Part shown: piece by piece, positions 26,172-40,303 of the stretch | Layout: each line of letters begins with the position of its first letter | Position numbering within the stretch: the first letter of the stretch is position 1 | From: Paramarasmius palmivorus | Lineage: Eukaryota > Basidiomycota > Agaricomycetes > Agaricales > Marasmiaceae | NCBI GenBank assembly: GCA_037176845.1 | Contig: JAYKXP010000053.1 | Location: forward strand, 310,001-374,000 | Length of the DNA: 64,000 nucleotides | Direction: 5' to 3' | Translations under genes and position numbers: made by a program | The notes under the pieces: generated by a model | The model's input: only the letters and a program-made list of their open reading frames with translations | Databases searched by the model: none | Told to the model about the DNA's origin: nothing

Positions 26172-28532
26172 ATGCTACGCGCACCGACGCTAGCGTCGTC
26201 GACACGATTCACGTCGTCGATACGCTTGTCGTCGAGCTCAAAGACATGGGTCTCAAAAATATTACCCCCATCTCTTCCCTCAACATCTAGATTCCGCACT
26301 GGTGGTCAACCAAACTCCAAATCGTTTGCGAAAAAGCAACCATTTCGTCAACCGCCAGTTCCCAAAGTACCACCTCTACCCCAACCCCCTTCCCCTACCC
26401 TTCCCTCGGTATCCGGATTTCTCCACTCATACATTCCGACATGGGTCAAATCGGCAACAACTTACAAACGCTTGCTACGGTTTGGTCTGCCAAAAGACGA
26501 GATACAGTCTTTATTACATTCATTCAGACACGCAGTGAAAGCTGGCCATTTTGCAACTCCCGAAGCGTTTAACCATTATGCGCTCATACGTTATAGTACA
26601 GTCACAAAGACCGATGTACATCACGAATACTATGACATGGTCACAACCTCTCTGCTATATGCCTGGGCTTCACATGAGTCCCCCAAGTCCATCTCACCGG
26701 AAACACTAAAATCCATATCCCTCCTACACACCTCCACATCAATTTCTTACCCTGCAGACCGCTTCCCCGATGCTCGACGTATGCGTCGCCACTTTATAAT
26801 GCATGTCGGTCCGACCAACAGTGGAAAAACGCACAACGCCCTTCGTGCCCTCGCTGCCTCTGATTCAGGCGTTTACGCTGGCCCGTTACGACTATTAGCC
26901 CACGAGATATGGGAACGTCTAAACACGGGCAAAATCGTCCCTCTCGACGTTGATCCCGATCTCACTCCTGCTACCACCACCTCTGCTATTAAGATTACTA
27001 GCAGCTCCGGCAACCCAGATTATATACGTCAATGCAATCTCCTCACCGGCGAAACGCAGAAAACAACTTCGGAGACTGCTTCCCTTCTCAGCTGTACAGT
27101 CGAGATGGTACCTTCCACGCGATTCTCTGTCGCAGTCATCGATGAGATTCAGATGATAGGCGACCTTACACGAGGCTACGCGTGGACGAATGCTGTCCTC
27201 AGTATCTGTGCACCCGAGGTTCATTTGTGCGGTGAAGAAACTGCCATTCCTGTCATCCAAAACCTCCTCAAGGACACCAACGACACACTCGAGATACGAC
27301 GCTATGAACGTCTCAGTCCTCTCACCGTGTCCGAAGACTCATTGAAAGGGGACTTGGGCAATGTTCAAAAGGGTGATTGTGTGGTTGCATTCACGCGTCG
27401 TGACATCTTCAAATTCAAGAAGATCATCGAGAAGAAGACGGGAATGAAGTGCGCTACTGTTTATGGGAAACTACCTCCCGAGACTAGAGCTCGTCAGGCC
27501 GAGCTGTTTAATGATCCAGACAGTGGATATGATGTACTTATCGGCTCGGACGCTATTGGGATGGGTCTTAACTTGTGAGTGATATTTCACTTCTCTTTCT
27601 TTCTCGTCTTACTTTCAGCTTGTAGGAAAATAAATCGGATTGTTTTCTCTGACATAGCCAAATACGATGGGAGAACCCTTCGTGCACTTACTGTTTCCCA
27701 GGTGAAACAAATCGCCGGACGTGCAGGTCGCTTCTCCGCCTCATCACAAAACAATTCAGGCTCAGTGACAACATTACACCCCGAACATCTCCCCTCGCTT
27801 GCACGCACACTAGCACGTACACTACCTCCAATTCCCTATGCTGTTCTCTCCCCAAATGGATACTCCCTTGACGCCGCAAGCCGTGCTTTACCGCCAAGTG
27901 CAGGCTTGGAGTTGTGCTGGGAAGCACATCAGTACATCGGTATTCTGGGTTCAGCATCCGAAGAAGGTGGCCTATATCGCTACTCACACATCGGCTACGC
28001 TCCTGGTGGTAAAACGATACCCAGCGTCATTGACGAGATGTGTCTTTCTCCGGGAGCCTCCTCCCAAATAATGTTCTCCGACCGCCTTCTACTAGCCCTA
28101 GCACCGTTGCCGTGGAAAGACAATCGTGCTCACCCTTACATCGCACACCTCATACAAGCCTTTGGTTCGGCGTACTATGTTCCCCTTATGCCTCTCATTC
28201 GGACGAAGGGGAACGAGTTGTTGGGAGCGCTAGAGGCAAAACCTGGCCCAGAATTGTTGGATTCGTTGGAGCTTTTCCACAAGCTGTTGACGTCTTATTC
28301 ATGGCTAGCTTACAGACAGCCTATTGCATTCAGCGATAGCGAAGAGGCGTTTGAGTTGACTGAGAAGGTTGAGGGAGCGCTGACGAAATGTTTGAGTGCT
28401 ATGACTGTTGGTGAAGATCACGAAAAACCGAGTGGACAGGAAGGACCGAATATAGAGTATTATAACCGACGAGAGCAATTGAGGCTGAAAGCAGCAAGGG
28501 AGAAGTTGAAGGAGCATGGACGTACATACTAA
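26172..28532 (+). CDS. SUV3: Mitochondrial ATP-dependent RNA helicase SUV3
   Basis: Exons 26172-27574 and 27626-28532 give 769 aa. A Ser/Arg-rich, acid-poor N-terminus (MLRAPTLASSTRFTSSIRLS) looks like a mitochondrial presequence. Helicase motifs: GPTNSGKT (Walker A, ~213), DEIQM (motif II, ~322), and QIAGRAGR (motif VI, ~494) at the start of exon 2. A C-terminal SUV3-type domain follows (PWKDNRAHPYI). Suv3 unwinds RNA for the mitochondrial degradosome and takes part in intron RNA turnover. The acceptor at 27625 is selected because the nearer CAG at 27618 would introduce a stop. Confidence 0.96.
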
Positions 28533-28745
28533 CACTTTGAGGTTCTAGAGACTAGCATATGTCGAGTAATAATGAAATCTATCACTGCTTACTTACAAGG
28601 AAATTAAAGGAACCCTTATGAACGTGCTAAAGGAACTTGTGAGTCGTGAAGTCTTCGCAAGCGCCTGTCAAACCACGTGGGTTGTGTACGCTTCTGCTTC
28701 AGTCCCTGTACTCTACATCCTGGACGCGCTCAAAAGGCTGCTCAA
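28533..28745. promoter_or_regulatory. SUV3-KOG1 intergenic region
   Basis: 213 bp between the SUV3 stop and the KOG1 start, both on the plus strand. It must carry the SUV3 3' end and the KOG1 promoter. An in-frame ATG at 28618 exists, but the 28746 start followed by a 52-bp intron gives a better KOG1 N-terminus. Confidence 0.4.
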
Positions 28746-31700
28746 ATGTACGAGCAGCCTGTACATAGTAGAAGGGAACCCATATTTGCAACTGGTGCGT
28801 GGCCAAATTTTTTCCTTTTCTTGCTTCTTGCTGACTCGCTGCTCAGGTGCCGGGTCCGATTCTGATGAAGGGTATTCTCGTTCTCGCTCGGCTCGTCGTC
28901 AGCGAAATAAGTCCCGGCAATACAGTCCAGATCCATTGTCACCAGACAGCACACTAGATCCTGCCCCTCCAATATCCTATTGGTCCACCAAGCGCCATTT
29001 CACCTGTGGAAACCCCACACCGCCTCCTCCATGGTCTACAAAACCAATAACATGGCGACACACTTCTTCGCTTCCCGGAAAACTCAAGACCGCGAACGCT
29101 GCCTTGGTTGTCTGTCTCAACATTGATGTGGATCCACCCGATGTTGTCAGAACCAGTCCATGTGCAGTCCTCGAGTGTTGGGTCGACCCGAGATCCATGC
29201 CTTCGCACAAGGCATTGGAAGCCATAGGAGCGAATCTCAAACATCAATTTGAAGGGTTGAGCTTGAAGATTCAATACAAACCCATTCTCGACCCGTCTTT
29301 TGAAGATTTGCGAAAGGCATGCCAACAGCTTCGGAAACAAGCCAAGGACGATGCCGTGTTATTTCACTACAATGGCCATGGTGTTCCTAAACCCACTGCA
29401 TCCGGAGAGCTATGGTGCTTTAACCGGAACTACACTCAATATATTCCTGTCTCGTTGCAGGAAGTTCAGAATTGGCTAGGATCTCCTGGGGTGTATATAT
29501 GGGATTGTTCTGCGGCAGGACACCTACTCACGAATTTCAACGCCTTCGCGCAAAGGCGCGACGAGGATATCAGGAAGCTTCATGGTCAATTCCCTGAGGG
29601 AGTGCTCCCTTTTTCTCAGTCGTTACAGCTCGCAGCGTGCGCCGCTGACGAGACCTTACCCACATGTCCGGACCTACCGGCAGACGTTTTCACCTCCTGC
29701 CTCACATCTCCAATAGATATCGCCATCCGACACTATATCATGACCAATAAAACCGACCTCAATATTGATGCTGGTGTCCACATGCCTGGCGATCTCAAGG
29801 ACCGGCGCACACCACTCGGAGAGCTCAATTGGATTTTCACTGCCATCACCGATACCATCGCATGGACGACTTTCTCCCCAGAGATTTTCGCTAGACTGTA
29901 TCGCAGTGACCTACTGATTGCTTCCCTATTCCGAAACTTCCTACTCGCAGAACGAATCATGAAAGGGTACAACTGTACTCCTCATACCTCCCCTCCTCTT
30001 CCAGCCACCAACACTCATCCATTGTGGGCAACATGGGATCTTGCACTGGATGCTTGCGTCAGGCAATTACCTGATCTGTTGGCAGCAGAACAGGCACCGC
30101 ATGACAGATCCAAGCCAGCGTACCAATATGTACCCAGTCGATTCTTTGCCGACCAACTCACCGCATTCGAGGTCTGGATATCTCGAGGAGGATCTGCACT
30201 CACAAGACGTGGCCCGATGTCACTTCCTCCAGGTTCAAACACGCCTACGAGTGAAAATGGACCTATCAATAGCAACGGCGTTGTCGCCACCACGAATAAC
30301 GTACCAGAACATCACCTTGTACCTCGGAAGCCCCCAGACCAGCTGCCAATCGTCCTTCAGGTCCTACTATCACAGCCTCATCGACTTCGCGCCCTCATTC
30401 TACTATCCCAGTTTGTCGATCTCGGTCCATGGGCCGTAAATCTCGTGCTCACCATTGGTATCTTCCCATACATTTCCAAGCTGTTACAAGCACCGGGTCC
30501 CGATCTGCGACCCGTGTTGATATTCTTATGGGCCCGTATCCTCGCCGTAGATCCATCCGTGCAAACCGACTTGTACAACAATGCCCAAGGGTACCGATAC
30601 TTCTCCAACATTCTCGCGATGAAACCCGACAGTGCTCACGTTCTCCCCAACTCGTCAGAGCACCAAGCCATGTGCTCATTCATACTTGCTGCTATGGCCA
30701 GAGATTTCCCGAAGGGCCAACAAGCGTGTTGGGAGGAAAACGTTTTCCAATCGTGCTATGAGAGGCTAGAAGAACCTGACTTTCTCCTCCGACAATGGAC
30801 GACTTTATGCATTGCACAGATGTGGTGTGGCTTTGATCGTGGCAAGATGATTGGTTACGAACATAGAACACACGACAAGCTTACGCACCTGCTCTCTGAC
30901 GACTCCGCAGAGGTTCGTTGCGCTGCCTTGTATGCGTTAGGCACATTCATGGGCGCTTCAGGTTCTCGTGATCCGGAGCAGAGAGGCGGCGGTGGAAGTG
31001 GTGCGATGTACGACCTGGATGAGAGGACACATTTTCAACTGGAGGCAACAATTGTCACTGGGGCAACTTTGGTTGTGAAAGACGATGCCAGCCCGATGTG
31101 CAGGAAAGAGTTGTTGGTGTTGATCAGCTGCTTGGTGAAAGAGTGGAGGGGATATTTCATTGTCTGTGCATGGTTGTACTGGGAAGAAGAGGAACGAAGG
31201 CGACGACATGGGCAAAGTTATGCAGTCGCCCTAGATGCTGTCAACGAATGGCTAAGTCGACTCAACGGTGACGTTCAGATATCCAGAATGTTGCTCTCCT
31301 CATTCTACACGATCTTCGTGGTACTTCTTGATCTTTCGACCGATCCTTACCAAGAGGTGGCAACATATGCTCAGACGATTGTCGATTACATTATGGCATT
31401 ACTTCTTGACTCTCCTTTCAGGAACCTGGAGTCTTCGCCATTCGAATCCCCGCCTAGTGCACCCAAGGATTACTTCCAAGGTCCACCACAGCTTCAGTTA
31501 GGACCTAGAGACAGGAAAGTGTCAACTCAGTCGTTGGCTTCATCCGCTACGCTGGCTGCACCAAGTTCTGAAAAGTCGGCGGGACTACGACCAAGTCTTT
31601 CTAGAACAGATACCATGACAAGTACGATTTCAAACACAATAAAGCGAACGTCCTCCTTTGCGAACGCTCTGAAGAATCTGGCAGGAACGATAGCATTCCC

Positions 31701-33764
31701 GTCGGTGGAAGGCCATGATTCACATAGCCGTCATGCGTCACCTGCACCATCCTACCAGACGCTTACTCCAAGAGTAACACAAGCTGAACTGTCGCGCCCC
31801 CCTTCTCCCGTCCTCAGCGTAGCTCAATACACTTCCCCGTACGACAATTACAATCCTTATGCTTCCTCCCCCACACGGACAGAATTGGACTCGAATGGGT
31901 CGCACTCGCCTCCTCCCACTTTCCAGCCCTCAGATGTGATGGAGGCTCTTATCGAAGAGGATATGGAGCGGCTCCGTGCTCGAAGGAAACCAAAGCGGTC
32001 ATCATCATCTCACCCAAACTCACATTCACAGTATCACAATTACAATTATCCAGGAAACATGAACATGCCTAGTCCAAGCAACAGCACCTTTTCTGTCGAC
32101 TCTACCAACAGCGTCATTCTCGGTCTCGGTACAGGGTTAGGTCCAGGGATACGCGACATGCTACCGCTAAAGAGCACATTCTTTGACTGGTGTTGCGAGT
32201 ATTTCACCGAGCCACAGATGAGGGTGGGTCTCTCATTTTAAGATTAATGTGTATAACCCTGACTATGATACCCCAAGCAAACGGAGGCGGATGAGCCTGG
32301 TAGTCTACAATACAACTATCAGGTTTGGAGGCAGACACGCAATGAACAGATCGACTCGGTAACAAAGAATCAAGCACGTTTTGCAGGTATGCATCGAATT
32401 GACAAGTGGCGCACTATCCTCATCCAAAATCGTGAACAGCGGAATGTCCTTGGGATCGCCGAGTTGCTACTCTACAAGGTCCATCCAACCCTCTGGTCAT
32501 GACTTTCCATGCGTATGATAAACACCTGTTCGTCGCGAATGATTCGGACATTGTGAGGTATGTTACGCTGACTCCCTTCTGGGTTCAATGACTGAACTTG
32601 ATTAGTGTATGGGATTGGGGCCAACGCAAGAAGATTCGAACATTCTGTAATGGGAATCCCAGAGGCACGAGCATTACTTCGATGGTAGTCATCAACCAAG
32701 ACGTCGGCGGGATTGTCGTGACAGGGTCAGGTATGGTCCGACTTTGTCTGGAGATTTTGGTCAAGCTGAACCACCTCATTTCCAGCGGACGGTGTCGTGC
32801 GGCTCTATCGACATTATGATCCGGAATTAGACCTTGGGCCCGTACAAATGGTCAGCGCTTTCCGAGGCTTGAACGACTTGGTGAAAACGAGGTCGAGTCA
32901 GGGAGCAGGTCTCGTAATGGACTGGAAGCAATCGACTGGCATACTTCTTGTGGGTGGTGACTCCAAAGTGATCAAGACCTGGGATGCACAAACCGAAATA
33001 CAAGGAATGGTCAGTGGGCAGATTTGATTGTTCATCCCACTTATGTACTCAGTTCCATACAGGACCTAGACACAGACTCCAACAGCCCAGTGACATCGAT
33101 TGTGACGGATCACGGTGCATCACAGACCTTCGTGGCCGGGTTTGGTGACGGTAGCGTTAAGGTTTTCGATAGAAGATTAGAGGAAGACGAGGCCATCATT
33201 CGCACGTATTCCGAACATAACAGCTGGATACAGAACGTTCGACCACATCCAACTACGGGCTCCCAATTCCTCTCCGCTGGTCTGGATGGCGAGGTCAAAC
33301 TATGGGATCTCCGGGGAAGCGATGAAGCTGTCGACACTTGGAGGATTTTACCGCATGGTCTTGCCTCGTTTGACGTGCACAACAGCGCTGCAGTATTTGC
33401 GGGGTGAGTGTTGGCTCATGTTTTCCATACACAGGACATTCACACACAGACATTTATTTGAAGCACTTCCGCTGTCACGCACAGCAACTGGAAATCTCAG
33501 CATCTCAAGTTCCATTCCTTGGCTCAAGATCAGATTTTATCCCAGTTTGATGTACCAACGGGTCTGATCATGCCACCTGTGAGGTTACACCCGTCGCCGT
33601 ACATTCAACGGACCACGTCCTTTGTTTTCCACCCCACAGAGATGCTGTACGGGGTCGGAGAGCCTGATGGAACTAGTGAGGATCCTTCTGCTTCAGTCTT
33701 CGTGTGTGTTACTGACAACATTCCATGAATAACAGTTAGGATATTAGGGTGCAAGTTAACCTAA
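28746..33764 (+). CDS. KOG1: TORC1 subunit KOG1 / raptor
   Basis: Nine exons (28746-28794, 28847-32223, 32278-32386, 32440-32557, 32606-32730, 32786-33009, 33063-33403, 33485-33675, 33736-33764) give 1520 aa, close to other fungal Kog1 proteins. The raptor N-terminal caspase-like domain includes VLFHYNGHGVPKPT (~187-200) and IWDCSAAGHLL. HEAT-like repeats occupy the middle (DSAEVRCAALYALGTFMG). A serine-rich linker (~930-1130) precedes FFDWCCEYFTEPQM. WD40 repeats span the last ~400 residues, encoded by the small 3' exons, ending in TIRILGCKLT. Raptor presents substrates to TOR complex 1, linking nutrients to growth. The first 17 codons are split off by a 52-bp intron. Confidence 0.96.
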
Positions 33765-33987
33765 TGGTACTCGATATAATGCAAAAGTAGTAGTATATCT
33801 AGTTGCAAGTTGTATATTAAATTTTGTATGCTTCACATGGTACATATAAAGTTGTAATGAACTCTTCAAACAGGACATTTTGTGCTTTCCGAGAACTATG
33901 CATACAGATCTAGTATTCGGATTTGTACAATGTACTCGACATGCATGTGTCCAAGCGAGTAGTTACAAGAAATGTTGGTCAAAGAAC

Positions 33988-35482
33988 CTAAGCATATACT
34001 CCTTCTTCGCCAAACACCATGTCTTCGTCTTCGACTCCGCCCATCATTCCAGGCATACCCACTCCGCCAATGCCAAATGGGCTGCCTGAGTTACCCCCAC
34101 CAGCACTACTTCCACCTTTTACAACGCGAGTCAGGAAGTCTCTGGACCGAGATATTTCCTGATCGAGTCCTTGGAGAGTTACTGACTGTTCCTGTACAGA
34201 TGCAAGAACGTCCGTGACTAGAGAAGCATTATTTGACTGTGCGTCATGATGGAAAATTAAGACACGTACTGTTTAGGTCTCCAAACGCGTCTTCTGGATC
34301 TTCATCGTGGAAGGTGACCAAGCTACGAGCATCGATACTCGCATTTATCATCCCACTCTCAATCATACCCAAGATCAAAGCTCTGACTCTTTGCTCCCCT
34401 TCCCAATTCCTGTCGCTACCCTTGCTGTCGTTAACCCAAGCCAAAGCTCTACCGATCTCTTCTAGCGACAGTCTCACGTAGCTTTCGGTGAGACGCTTGA
34501 CCTGCCACCTTCCACTTTCGCTCTCGCCAACAAGACGGAGTACTAGCCCCCAATTTCTGTCATTCTCGAACAGTTGCTGATCCTTCGCAACTAAGGCTCT
34601 CAACCCAGCACTCGGAAATGCAGTCACCAAGCCATGATACGCCGAGCTCTTGAATAGCCTCCCCAAAACTGGATGTGCATACTTTGGCAGAGATTGGGGC
34701 GCACCATACCTCAAGCACTGAACGATCCTCATCTTCTTGAGAGCTTCGAGCTGGATAGCAGCAGGTGAAGGTCCCTGCCCCGGGGCTGTGACACATCCCT
34801 CGAAATACTCCAAGGCAACTCCAAGCAACTGCATATCAGGCGGAGGTGCGTACGGCGCGTATTGTCCCTGGCCGGGCGGTGGGAGAGGCGTGCCTTGTGG
34901 AGGAGGTTCTGCACCCATAGGTAATGCTGCAAGGGTAAGAAGTGTGCCAGCGAGGTAGTGATAGATGAGGTTGTCGTTGTACCCCAGCTCGGGTCCAAAG
35001 GACAAATCGATGTCATCTATGGGGTTTTTGGTGAGGTATGTTACGAGGGGTGCGATATGACCCGTCTGTAACGCTGTGATTAGGAGAAACGTGTGTATGG
35101 GGGTGAGAGTGGATGGCGTTGGGGGGTATCGTGTGGCGAGCTCGAATAGAGGAAGAATGGCGTATTTGAGATTGAGACAATGTCCGGCATAACTGCCCAG
35201 CAACCTTGCCAAAGTAGCGACCTTTTCTGGAGCTTGTCTGGCTTGTTCTGGGTCGAATGTACGACAGAACTGTGTTATGAAGGACCAAGAAGGAGGAGGG
35301 AGAGGCGATGATGAAGTTGATAAACGTGCACAGAGGATGTACAGCACGGCAAGGGTGTGATCAACGACGACGTTCAAAGGATCTGAACCATCTTGCATTG
35401 CAGCACTGAGGACTTGTTCATGTTGTTTGAGTACAGAAAGAGGATTGGTCGACGATTGCAGTTGCTGCAGGATGGCGTCCAT
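33988..35482 (-). CDS. CSN3: COP9 signalosome subunit 3 (PCI domain)
   Basis: Exons 35482-34270 and 34217-33988 give 480 aa. An N-terminal helical repeat region (LLGSYAGHCLNLKYAILPLF; NLIYHYLAG) is followed by a C-terminal PCI/winged-helix region (RLTESYVRLSLEEIGRAL; MIESGMINASIDARSLVTFH), matching CSN3 in order and length. CSN3 is a scaffold subunit of the complex that removes NEDD8 from cullins. The 52-bp intron is resolved by using the second AG (CTCTAG), because the first would create a stop. A Gly-rich, acidic tail (GGVGMPGMMGGVEDEDMVF) ends the protein. Convergent with KOG1 (223 bp between stops). Confidence 0.9.
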
Positions 35483-35825
35483 GGTCAAAGAGCAGTGCTC
35501 AAATGTGTCACACAACGCGACGCGACTGTGACCACCACAAGTCCATAGCCAGTCTACAGTACGGCCATGTCAAAGTTCTATTTGTCTGTAGGATCTATCT
35601 AACAATGAGACTAGGATTTTGACGTCGTCAATAGCATTGCGTGAGGTGGTCTGGTGCCTGCCATTTCTCTCTTATTAAACACGTTTTATGCGCTCACTCG
35701 AAGAGTTATGCTTTGACCGTTCTTGTGAATCCGTTTCATTATTGCAAGCTACAACCAAAAGACATGTATGTATGTGCGTTACCATCGCTTCAAAGACCAT
35801 AAGCAGTAAAGACCGGAGACATCCT
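35483..35825. other. Spacer between CSN3 and DIB1
   Basis: 343 bp, both flanking genes on the minus strand; presumably the CSN3 promoter and the DIB1 3' flank. No gene seen. Confidence 0.4.
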
Positions 35826-36465
35826 CTAATACCTGTATCGCGTAGAGTAATCTGCCCGTGCCCAGGTCAGGAAAAAAAAAGACAAAGACGATGATTGCAC
35901 ACGCACCCTTCGGAGAGACAACCAAACCACGACCTTTAGATGCTCCTCTATATACTGTCTCTATGATGTCAATCATTTCTTGCTTGTTGTCCATGGCCCA
36001 ATTTCTGCCTCGTGTTGGTATTCAGTCCTCGCGAAGCTAGAAAACACGACTCACATCTTGTTGTTGTTACCGGTTCCTAAATCGATCATTATGTGCTTGT
36101 TCCTACAATATCATCCAAAAGTGAGCCATGGGTCAGATATTGAGAGAGATGGCGCACCGATAGAAGAACATGACCGTGCAGGGATCATACAATTCGTACA
36201 TCTACTGACCAATTAGCGTTCTCGATACCTTTTCAAGTAAGTAGATACGCACTTTGTTAAAGTCCGGTACCTCAGTTATGTCACATAGGTAAATCACTGC
36301 GAAATTCTGCACCTTCTCAGCGACTCCGTAGAGTGTTTCGTCCATGGTCATGCATTGGCTGTCCCAATCATGACCAAATCGAATGACAACTACACGGTCC
36401 TCCTCGGATTTGATAGCTTCATCTACATGCCAACCGGAAGGAAGATGAGGCAGGAAGTAGGACAT
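35826..36465 (-). CDS. DIB1: U5 snRNP protein DIB1/DIM1 (thioredoxin-fold splicing factor)
   Basis: Five exons (36465-36253, 36201-36158, 36102-36055, 36004-35907, 35851-35826) give exactly 142 aa, the invariant length of this family. Starts MSYFLPHLPSGWHVDEAI and contains VVVIRFGHDWDSQCMTMDE, MYELYDPCTVMFFYRNKHIM, the NNNKI segment and the tail DYSTRYRY. The thioredoxin fold has lost the catalytic CxxC, as expected. The protein belongs to the U4/U6.U5 tri-snRNP and is essential for pre-mRNA splicing. The smallest exon is 26 bp. All splice phases agree. Confidence 0.96.
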
Positions 36466-36762
36466 GGTGGGGTAAGGTCAAAGAGTGAGAAAGGCTGTGC
36501 AGCGATTCCGAATGTTCGTTGAATGCCTATCTTATCGCCGCTGACCATCACCTGATCTTATCAGTGCACGTGTGGATATTGATCAGCGTCGGAACGACGT
36601 TGCTCAGCATTTCCACCTTTTTCCGCCTTTAAAACGGTCTTCCATCTGGCCGCTTCTCTCGTCAATACGTGGTCTCGACGTCTCTTTTTATCCCACAGAA
36701 AATTCTCTGTTGTATCATTAGCTGCGTCAACTTCTACAATCTCCTCCAAATCCTACTCAACC
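36466..36762. promoter_or_regulatory. Divergent promoter region DIB1 / thioredoxin reductase
   Basis: 297 bp between the divergent start codons of DIB1 (36465, minus) and the thioredoxin reductase gene (36763, plus). The side next to the reductase gene is pyrimidine-rich. No specific operator recognised. Confidence 0.4.
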
Positions 36763-38122
<1,360 letters not shown>

Positions 38123-38446
38123 GAGGTAAGCCTTTCAAGACCGGTTCCAGGAAACAAAACTGAGTGATGGTTGCAGCTTCATCTTTTTCAGGTCGTTTTA
38201 CATCCATTTCGGTACTTGAAGAATATTGTATATAATGCAATTTAGAAATTTCAACCCTTGTGATATACACTTGTAAGAGCAGACACATCATTACTTCTCC
38301 CATCAAACAAAGCATGTCCTTGATTATTTCGCAAGGCCTACGGTATACGAATATGTACGTATAACAAAAAAAGAATCCTTCTAGTACACACATGGCAAGA
38401 AATGCTTTTCTTCTATTCCCGATACTGAAAGCCCAAAACCCGTGTT

Positions 38447-40022
38447 CTACCGTTTCCCAGGAGGGACAGGACTAGCGGCCCTCGAATCATCGTAATCACT
38501 TCCTTCAGCCTTCAGTTCGTCCCTACCCATCTTGTGCAGCTTTGCATCAAAGTCTCTGCGTCTATATCCAGAGACAATGCGTTCGAGTAATTCGGAGGTG
38601 GATACACCCGGCGTGCGTCGAGTTGGGATGAACTTGCCTTTTGCATCTTGTTAGGATAGTGTACGGGAGCGGAGAGAGTGGGGGAACATACCCTGTGCCT
38701 TGACAAATGCATAGACGTCGTCGTGTCCTTCAGCCACATACGGATCTTCATCGTGAGCAACATAGTCGATTTCATATTTGTCCAAGAAGGCTTGGTCGAT
38801 GATCCAGGGTGCTTCGGGAACGACTTGGTCGACCCAGCGACAGTGGCGGACGGCTTCTAGTCTGTAGATACGACTCATTAGAACAGGAATAACACGAGAT
38901 GGGAGTGGAACGTACCGCTCAGCATGGATCATGATGGATTTAGATTTATGCTCTTTGACTAGTTCGTCTGAGCATACTCCTACGAGAAGGTAGACGTTGG
39001 GGAAAGATAGTTTGGCTTGACGGAGTTGGAGGGCATGGCTGGGAGTATGGCGCTTCAGAGAGGGCGGGAGAAGCAATGAAAAAGGCGAAGAACATACCCA
39101 AAGTGGAAGAGGTCATACACGCCTGTAAGAGAACCAAAGGGTGACGTCAGAAGAACGAAAAAATGATTGGTTGATGATGCGATGAGATGAGATATGACGA
39201 ACGTTCGACGCGAAGAAGAAAAAAAAAGTTGGCGGGGAAGAGCGTGAAGGAAAAGGGGTAGTCATTGTAACAACGAAAGACAAACGCACCATCAGCATAG
39301 ACCCTTACTGGCCTATCTGTAGGAGGCTCGTTGATCTTGTATTTGCGCCAGGTTTCGCCAGCGATAGCCGTCCTGACAAATGACTGAATGTCTTCTGGAG
39401 TAAGTGCAGCGGGATTGAAATGCAGTGCATCGGCAGTTTGCTGGGGTACGGCAGGTTCTATTGGAGAACTCTGTTGTTGTGATTGTTGTTGTTGCTGCTG
39501 TTGCTGTTGGAGCATTTCGCGCGTAGTGTTGAGATTAAACTCGGAGGTTGAGGTATCGTCAGAGGGGAACGAGGGGGTAACGGGTGTGTTTAGTGTAGAG
39601 GTAGAGGAGGAATGATGATGGTGATGATGATGGAGTTTTGAAGAGCCGGAATGAGAATCTGGACCTGCTGTTGTACTGGATTCTACGTCTCCATCATAGG
39701 TCGGAGAATCGACACCGTCCGAATCTGAAGTTAGACTGGCAGCTAGATGATGTCGGTGTTGAAGAGGACGAGAAGTAGCTGGTGGAGGAGGCTTCAACGT
39801 GCGTCGAGTAGCAGTTGGAGGCACCGAAGCTTGAGAAGCTGCATCAGATACATCCCCATGATCGTTGTCTTCTTCAGAGGCGTCTTTGGAAAAGGAAGTC
39901 AGTTCCACTGCTGCTGAAAGACCCGTAAACGCACCATATGCAGGTGAATCCAAGGCTCTTGGATGCTTGCCAAAGGACCGTTTTCTCGAACCAAGCCCTT
40001 TCCGATGTGTGTCTGGTTCCAT
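38447..40022 (-). CDS. PCT1: Choline-phosphate cytidylyltransferase (CTP:phosphocholine)
   Basis: Five exons (40022-39290, 39122-39098, 39038-38916, 38861-38692, 38637-38447) give 413 aa. A long disordered N-terminus contains His7 and Gln9 runs. The catalytic domain begins RPVRVYADGVYDLFHFG and continues GHALQLRQAK. The HxGH nucleotide-binding motif (HFGH, ~250) is split across exons 2 and 3. The second signature RTPGVSTSELLERI is encoded in the last exon. It makes CDP-choline, the rate-limiting step of the Kennedy pathway to phosphatidylcholine. Exon 2 is just 25 bp and encodes the first half of the active-site motif. The acceptor at 38638 uses AAAAG, because the earlier AAG would shift the frame. 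Confidence 0.95.
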
Positions 40023-40303
40023 CTTTAATAGTCACACGTCACAACAGTCACCTTTTTAGCCTCCACACTGACGCGGTGGCTGCGCTTGCAATGAACTGAG
40101 ATGATGATGGTTCGCAATAGAGATGCAGAAGCAAGGGAAGCAAGGGATTTTCAGGTCTAAATTGAATCACCTGTCACTAGCTACGGGGGCCAGGGTGCGT
40201 GTTCAAGTACATAATGATATTGCAGTACATCCATGGTACATCCGATTTGTATAGATACATGATACATACATCCATCTATAATCTAGCTCGAATATCTTGT
40301 CAA

